10,122 bases of DNA from SCGC-AAA471-B05 sp032249055 (GTDB lineage Archaea > Thermoproteota > Thermoprotei > Gearchaeales > Gearchaeaceae), in assembly GCA_032249055.1 (NCBI GenBank), contig JAVVGP010000029.1:1-10122 (forward strand), written 5' to 3'. Under the pieces are notes generated by a model. That model searched no databases. It was not told the origin of the DNA and worked only from the letters and a program-made list of their open reading frames with translations. Position numbers and translations under genes: made by a program. The stretch's first letter is position 1; every line of letters begins with the position of its first letter. This document shows, piece after piece, positions 8,405-10,122 of the stretch.

Positions 8405-9241
8405 CTAACCCCAAACAAAAGACTTTAAATTAATAAGTTCCTTAGAATCCTTTAACGATAATTTCTCTTTTAAATCAAATTTTCTGATATTATCTCTGTA
8501 TTCGGGTTTACCGAAACTTTCCTTATCCGACCTGGAGAGTGGACATTTCTCATAATTATTTTAAAAAGTAGCAGTTTAGCTCATTGATATTTGCTGAAAT
8601 ACTTCAGAGTCATTTTAAAATTTAAGAAAACCTTTCATTACAAATTATGACTTTAGGCTTGTTACAAAAATTCTTCATATTTCTTATAATTATAACTTTC
8701 AATCTTTGATTTTTTAACAATTTTTCAAATCCAATAAATTTTGGCTTAACCAAACTTTTAAATTCTAGGAAATATCCAAGATTTTTATACCAATTTTTGA
8801 ACATCTAAAATCTTATTTCAACAGTATAGTAATATTTAAAAGAAATTGGTCTCTTAAAGCTTCTAATATATCAAATTACTTTAATATTCCTTATTATTAA
8901 GACCTATTTTTCTTTCTTTTAACCAGCAAAGAGCATATTAATCCATTCAAATAGTTTTAAGAAAGAGTTAGGAAGAAATTTGCTATAATGATATTCATTG
9001 AAACATTATCTCTTATTGCATTGCCTCTTAATCATTAAATATCTAATCCAAATCTCCATCCTAGAACGAGGTTTCATTTTAATACTTCTTCTCTTGTTGG
9101 CTTATCCAAAGCTCCTGTCAAGTTAAGCAAGGTGTTTTTCCTGCCCTGAAGGACCTAAAATTGAAACAAATTCTTCTCTTACTAAAAGTATTATTTAATG
9201 CTTGAAATTTAACATTATCTAATTTCTATAATTTTAGAAAT
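8405..9241 (-). pseudogene. Heavily decayed ABC-transporter ATP-binding protein gene (NitT/TauT-like ATPase)
   Basis: No long frame is open here, but minus-strand fragments in shifting frames line up with an ABC ATPase in the correct order. IIEIR (from about 9232), then after a shift NVKF plus ALNNTF (9216-9184), then EEFVSILGPSG (9176-9144). After one lost base comes AGKT (9144-9133), completing a GxxGxGKT Walker A; another shift gives NLTGALDKPTREEVL (9124-9080). Further on, GFEKLLKNQRLKVIIIRN then NKPKVIICNERFS (to about 8625) occupies the signature and Walker B position, with DEP replaced by NER and the LSGG motif not intact. IIMRN and SPGRIRK (8559-8521) and PEYRDNIRKF to ELINLKSFVWG, stop at 8405-8407, match the usual C-terminus. 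The 837-bp span suits a family of about 250-270 residues. SPGRI near the end suggests the nitrate/sulfonate/taurine-type branch, less certainly. ATT stands where the ATG would be (9239-9241). No permease or binding-protein gene is visible nearby. Confidence 0.75.
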
Positions 9242-9268
9242 TTTTAAAATATTATTTAATTTATTTCA

Positions 9269-9276
9269 ATTTAAAA
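9269..9276 (-). promoter_or_regulatory. Possible relic TATA box of the ABC ATPase pseudogene
   Basis: The minus strand reads TTTTAAAT here. Its centre is about 32 bp before the presumed lost start codon at 9241, nearly the same geometry as the protease promoter. In DNA this AT-rich such words arise easily, so this is supportive only in combination with the pseudogene reading. Confidence 0.25.
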
Positions 9277-9295
9277 TTGCTTTATTACCATGTGA

Positions 9296-9314
9296 ATGAC
9301 CATGCAAGGGTCAT
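9296..9314. repeat. Short inverted repeat, 6-bp arms and 7-nt loop
   Basis: ATGACC (9296-9301) and GGTCAT (9309-9314) are perfect reverse complements around the loop ATGCAAG. It lies in the spacer upstream of the ABC ATPase pseudogene and could be a protein-binding site or a small hairpin. Nothing else links it to a function. Confidence 0.3.
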
Positions 9315-9322
9315 GTTAAAAA

Positions 9323-9365
9323 TTTTATCCGCAGAATAAAATTATAAATCCAGAATCGGATAAAA
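9323..9365. repeat. 9-bp inverted repeat enclosing a 6-bp direct repeat
   Basis: TTTTATCCG (9323-9331) and CGGATAAAA (9357-9365) are perfect reverse complements 25 bp apart. Immediately inside each arm sits the same hexamer CAGAAT (9332-9337 and 9351-9356), so the element has both inverted and direct symmetry. A TATA-like TTATAAA (9342-9348) is in the middle. It may be an operator, an RNA hairpin or a mobile-element remnant; I do not recognise it. Confidence 0.4.
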
Positions 9366-9422
9366 AATAAGTAAAAGGTCCCGCGTGGATATCCTAAAAC
9401 AAAGCTGAAATCCGGGCGACGG

Positions 9423-9513
9423 GTATCTCATAAAGAGAATTGAAAGAAAGAAAGTGAAAAAATTTAAATACCCCATAAAACATTAATAAGTATCCCATAA
9501 AGGGGATTGAAAG
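9423..9513 (+). CRISPR. Two CRISPR-like 24-bp repeats flanking a 43-bp spacer (possible residual array)
   Basis: The units at 9423-9446 and 9490-9513 are both 24 bp and match at 21 of 24 positions. Both start GTATC, contain CATAAAG and end ATTGAAAG. The ending and length resemble the 24-bp repeats of Sulfolobales CRISPR arrays (for example those ending AGAATTGAAAG), and the 43-bp gap is within the crenarchaeal spacer range. Differences at unit positions 6 and 14 are compensatory (T-A in the first, C-G in the second), so both can fold a small hairpin around ATAAA. A much weaker unit may precede them at 9353-9377. Against a functional array: only two clear units, no cas genes in the window, a gap that is AT-rich like the host and holds a TATA box, and a second unit that abuts the ychF start. 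A decayed array or an unrelated tandem regulatory element are both possible. Confidence 0.4.
9463..9470 (+). promoter_or_regulatory. TATA box of the ychF gene
   Basis: TTTAAATA preceded by the purine-rich GTGAAAAAA, a good BRE/TATA combination. The centre predicts a transcript start near 9492, that is, at the beginning of the second 24-bp repeat, giving a leader of about 28 nt before the TTG at 9520. That leader would contain the hairpin ATCCC/GGGAT. The purine run AAGGGGAT (9500-9506 or so) is a poor, rather distant Shine-Dalgarno candidate. Confidence 0.5.
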
Positions 9514-9519
9514 AATAAA

Positions 9520-10122
9520 TTGCCATTAATTGGTATTATCGGTAAACCAAATGCAGGTAAAAGTACTTTTTTTAGCGCATTAACTAAAATAAACGTTAAA
9601 ATAGCTCCTTATCCTTTTACTACAATTGAACCTAATAAAGGAATAGCATATGTAAGAACAAAATGTGTTTGTAAAGAATTTAACGTAAAAGATAATCCTA
9701 AAAATTCAATTTGTATAAACGGAATAAGATACATTCCTATAGAAGTCGTAGATTTAGCAGGACTTGTGCCTGATGCATGGAAAGGAAGAGGTCTAGGAAA
9801 TAAATTTTTAGATGAAATTAGAAGAGCTGATGCTTTAATACATATTATAGATGCTTCAGGATCTACAGATGAAGAAGGAAGAATTGTAGATATGGGCTCT
9901 CATGATCCAATTAAAGATCAGGAATTCATATATAAAGAAATTTTTATGTGGATATTTAACAATCTTTCTGAAGAAATAAAAAAAGAGATTAAAAGATTAG
10001 AATTGGTAGATATTTCAGAAAATATAAACTTCCTTGAAAGAAAGTTGAGCGGATATTCTGTAAGGAGAAAGCAAATTATGGAAATATTGAATGAAACAGG
10101 ATTAATTAATAAAAAGATAAGC
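9520..10122 (+). CDS. ychF: YchF/OLA1-family GTPase (redox-regulated ATPase YchF), N-terminal 201 residues (cut by right edge)
   Basis: This is a P-loop GTPase of the Obg-related YchF family, a ribosome-associated cytosolic protein that in other organisms binds ATP as well as GTP. The sequence shows the G1 loop GKPNAGKST (8-16), the switch region YPFTTIEPN (31-39), a Cys-containing insertion CVCKEF...NPKNSIC typical of archaeal members (49-65), and G3 DLAGLV (78-83) followed by KGRGLGNKFLDEIRRADALIHIIDASGSTDEEG in pieces at 88-120. The nucleotide-specificity G4 motif and the C-terminal TGS domain are beyond the window; archaeal members run to about 400 residues. The start is TTG at 9520: the frame has a TGA at 9508-9510 and no ATG or GTG between, and the protein then begins right at the beta strand that family members start with. 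It is transcribed away from the ABC ATPase pseudogene. Confidence 0.9.
   Translation, partial: MPLIGIIGKPNAGKSTFFSALTKINVKIAPYPFTTIEPNKGIAYVRTKCVCKEFNVKDNPKNSICINGIRYIPIEVVDLAGLVPDAWKGRGLGNKFLDEIRRADALIHIIDASGSTDEEGRIVDMGSHDPIKDQEFIYKEIFMWIFNNLSEEIKKEIKRLELVDISENINFLERKLSGYSVRRKQIMEILNETGLINKKIS

Noticed and set aside
8405..8560. A 51-codon minus-strand open stretch with plausible protein composition, ending in SFVWG
   Set aside because: It has no start codon and fits the C-terminal end of the same ABC ATPase pseudogene, so it is not listed as its own gene.
8696..8704. CTTTCAATC, the reverse complement of the last nine bases of the second CRISPR-like repeat
   Set aside because: Only this end matches, the remaining 15 bases do not, and the site lies inside the ABC ATPase pseudogene reading.
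8622..8804. A 60-codon minus-strand open frame that could be called a small gene
   Set aside because: Its second half (KPKVIICNERFS and the preceding QRLKVIIIRN) is the decayed signature and Walker B segment of the ABC ATPase pseudogene, with matching fragments in other frames on both sides.
9376..9440. tRNA or split-tRNA half suggested by GAAATCCGGGCGAC, which looks like a T-loop and acceptor 3' strand
   Set aside because: There is no TTC in the loop, no matching T-stem 5' strand, and no D or anticodon arm can be built from the flanks.
9376..9450. C/D box guide RNA, because of CTGA at about 9405-9408 and GTGGATA
   Set aside because: GTGGATA differs from box C at two positions and no second C/D pair at the required spacing is present.

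Overview
The window looks like a chromosomal segment of an AT-rich, probably thermophilic archaeon, most likely a crenarchaeote. The reasons are TATA-type promoters with the start codon at or just behind the expected transcription start and no clear Shine-Dalgarno site, a TTG start codon, T-rich termination tracts, an archaeal-type YchF GTPase, a very large cell-surface subtilase with a helical stalk and C-terminal membrane anchor, and repeat units resembling those of crenarchaeal CRISPR arrays. I cannot name the species; Caldisphaera-like relatives would fit the composition, but that is a guess.

Layout. Positions 1-772 (minus) hold the first 257 codons of a D-3-phosphoglycerate dehydrogenase gene (serA), cut by the left edge. 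A 56-bp T-rich spacer (773-828) probably terminates the large gene upstream of it. Positions 829-8232 (minus) encode a 2467-residue secreted subtilisin-family protease: signal peptide, propeptide, complete Asp/His/Asn/Ser catalytic set, about 1500 residues of mostly beta-rich modules, a roughly 330-residue alpha-helical stalk, a Pro/Thr linker, one transmembrane helix and four terminal arginines. Its promoter lies at 8261-8270, which rules out the longest possible start at 8298.

Positions 8405-9241 (minus) look like empty intergenic DNA but are best read as the decayed remains of one ABC-transporter ATPase gene. Walker A, Walker B and the typical C-terminal stretch are recognisable, scattered over different reading frames. 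Positions 9242-9519 hold several inverted and direct repeats, a GC-rich patch and two 24-bp repeats 67 bp apart that end in ATTGAAAG, like a residual CRISPR array. From 9520 (plus) runs the start of a YchF-family GTPase gene, cut by the right edge.

The genes do not form an obvious pathway. serA is serine biosynthesis, the giant subtilase acts at the cell surface, and ychF is a translation-associated housekeeping gene. The stretch between the protease and ychF looks like a decay zone holding a dead transporter gene and possibly a dying CRISPR locus.
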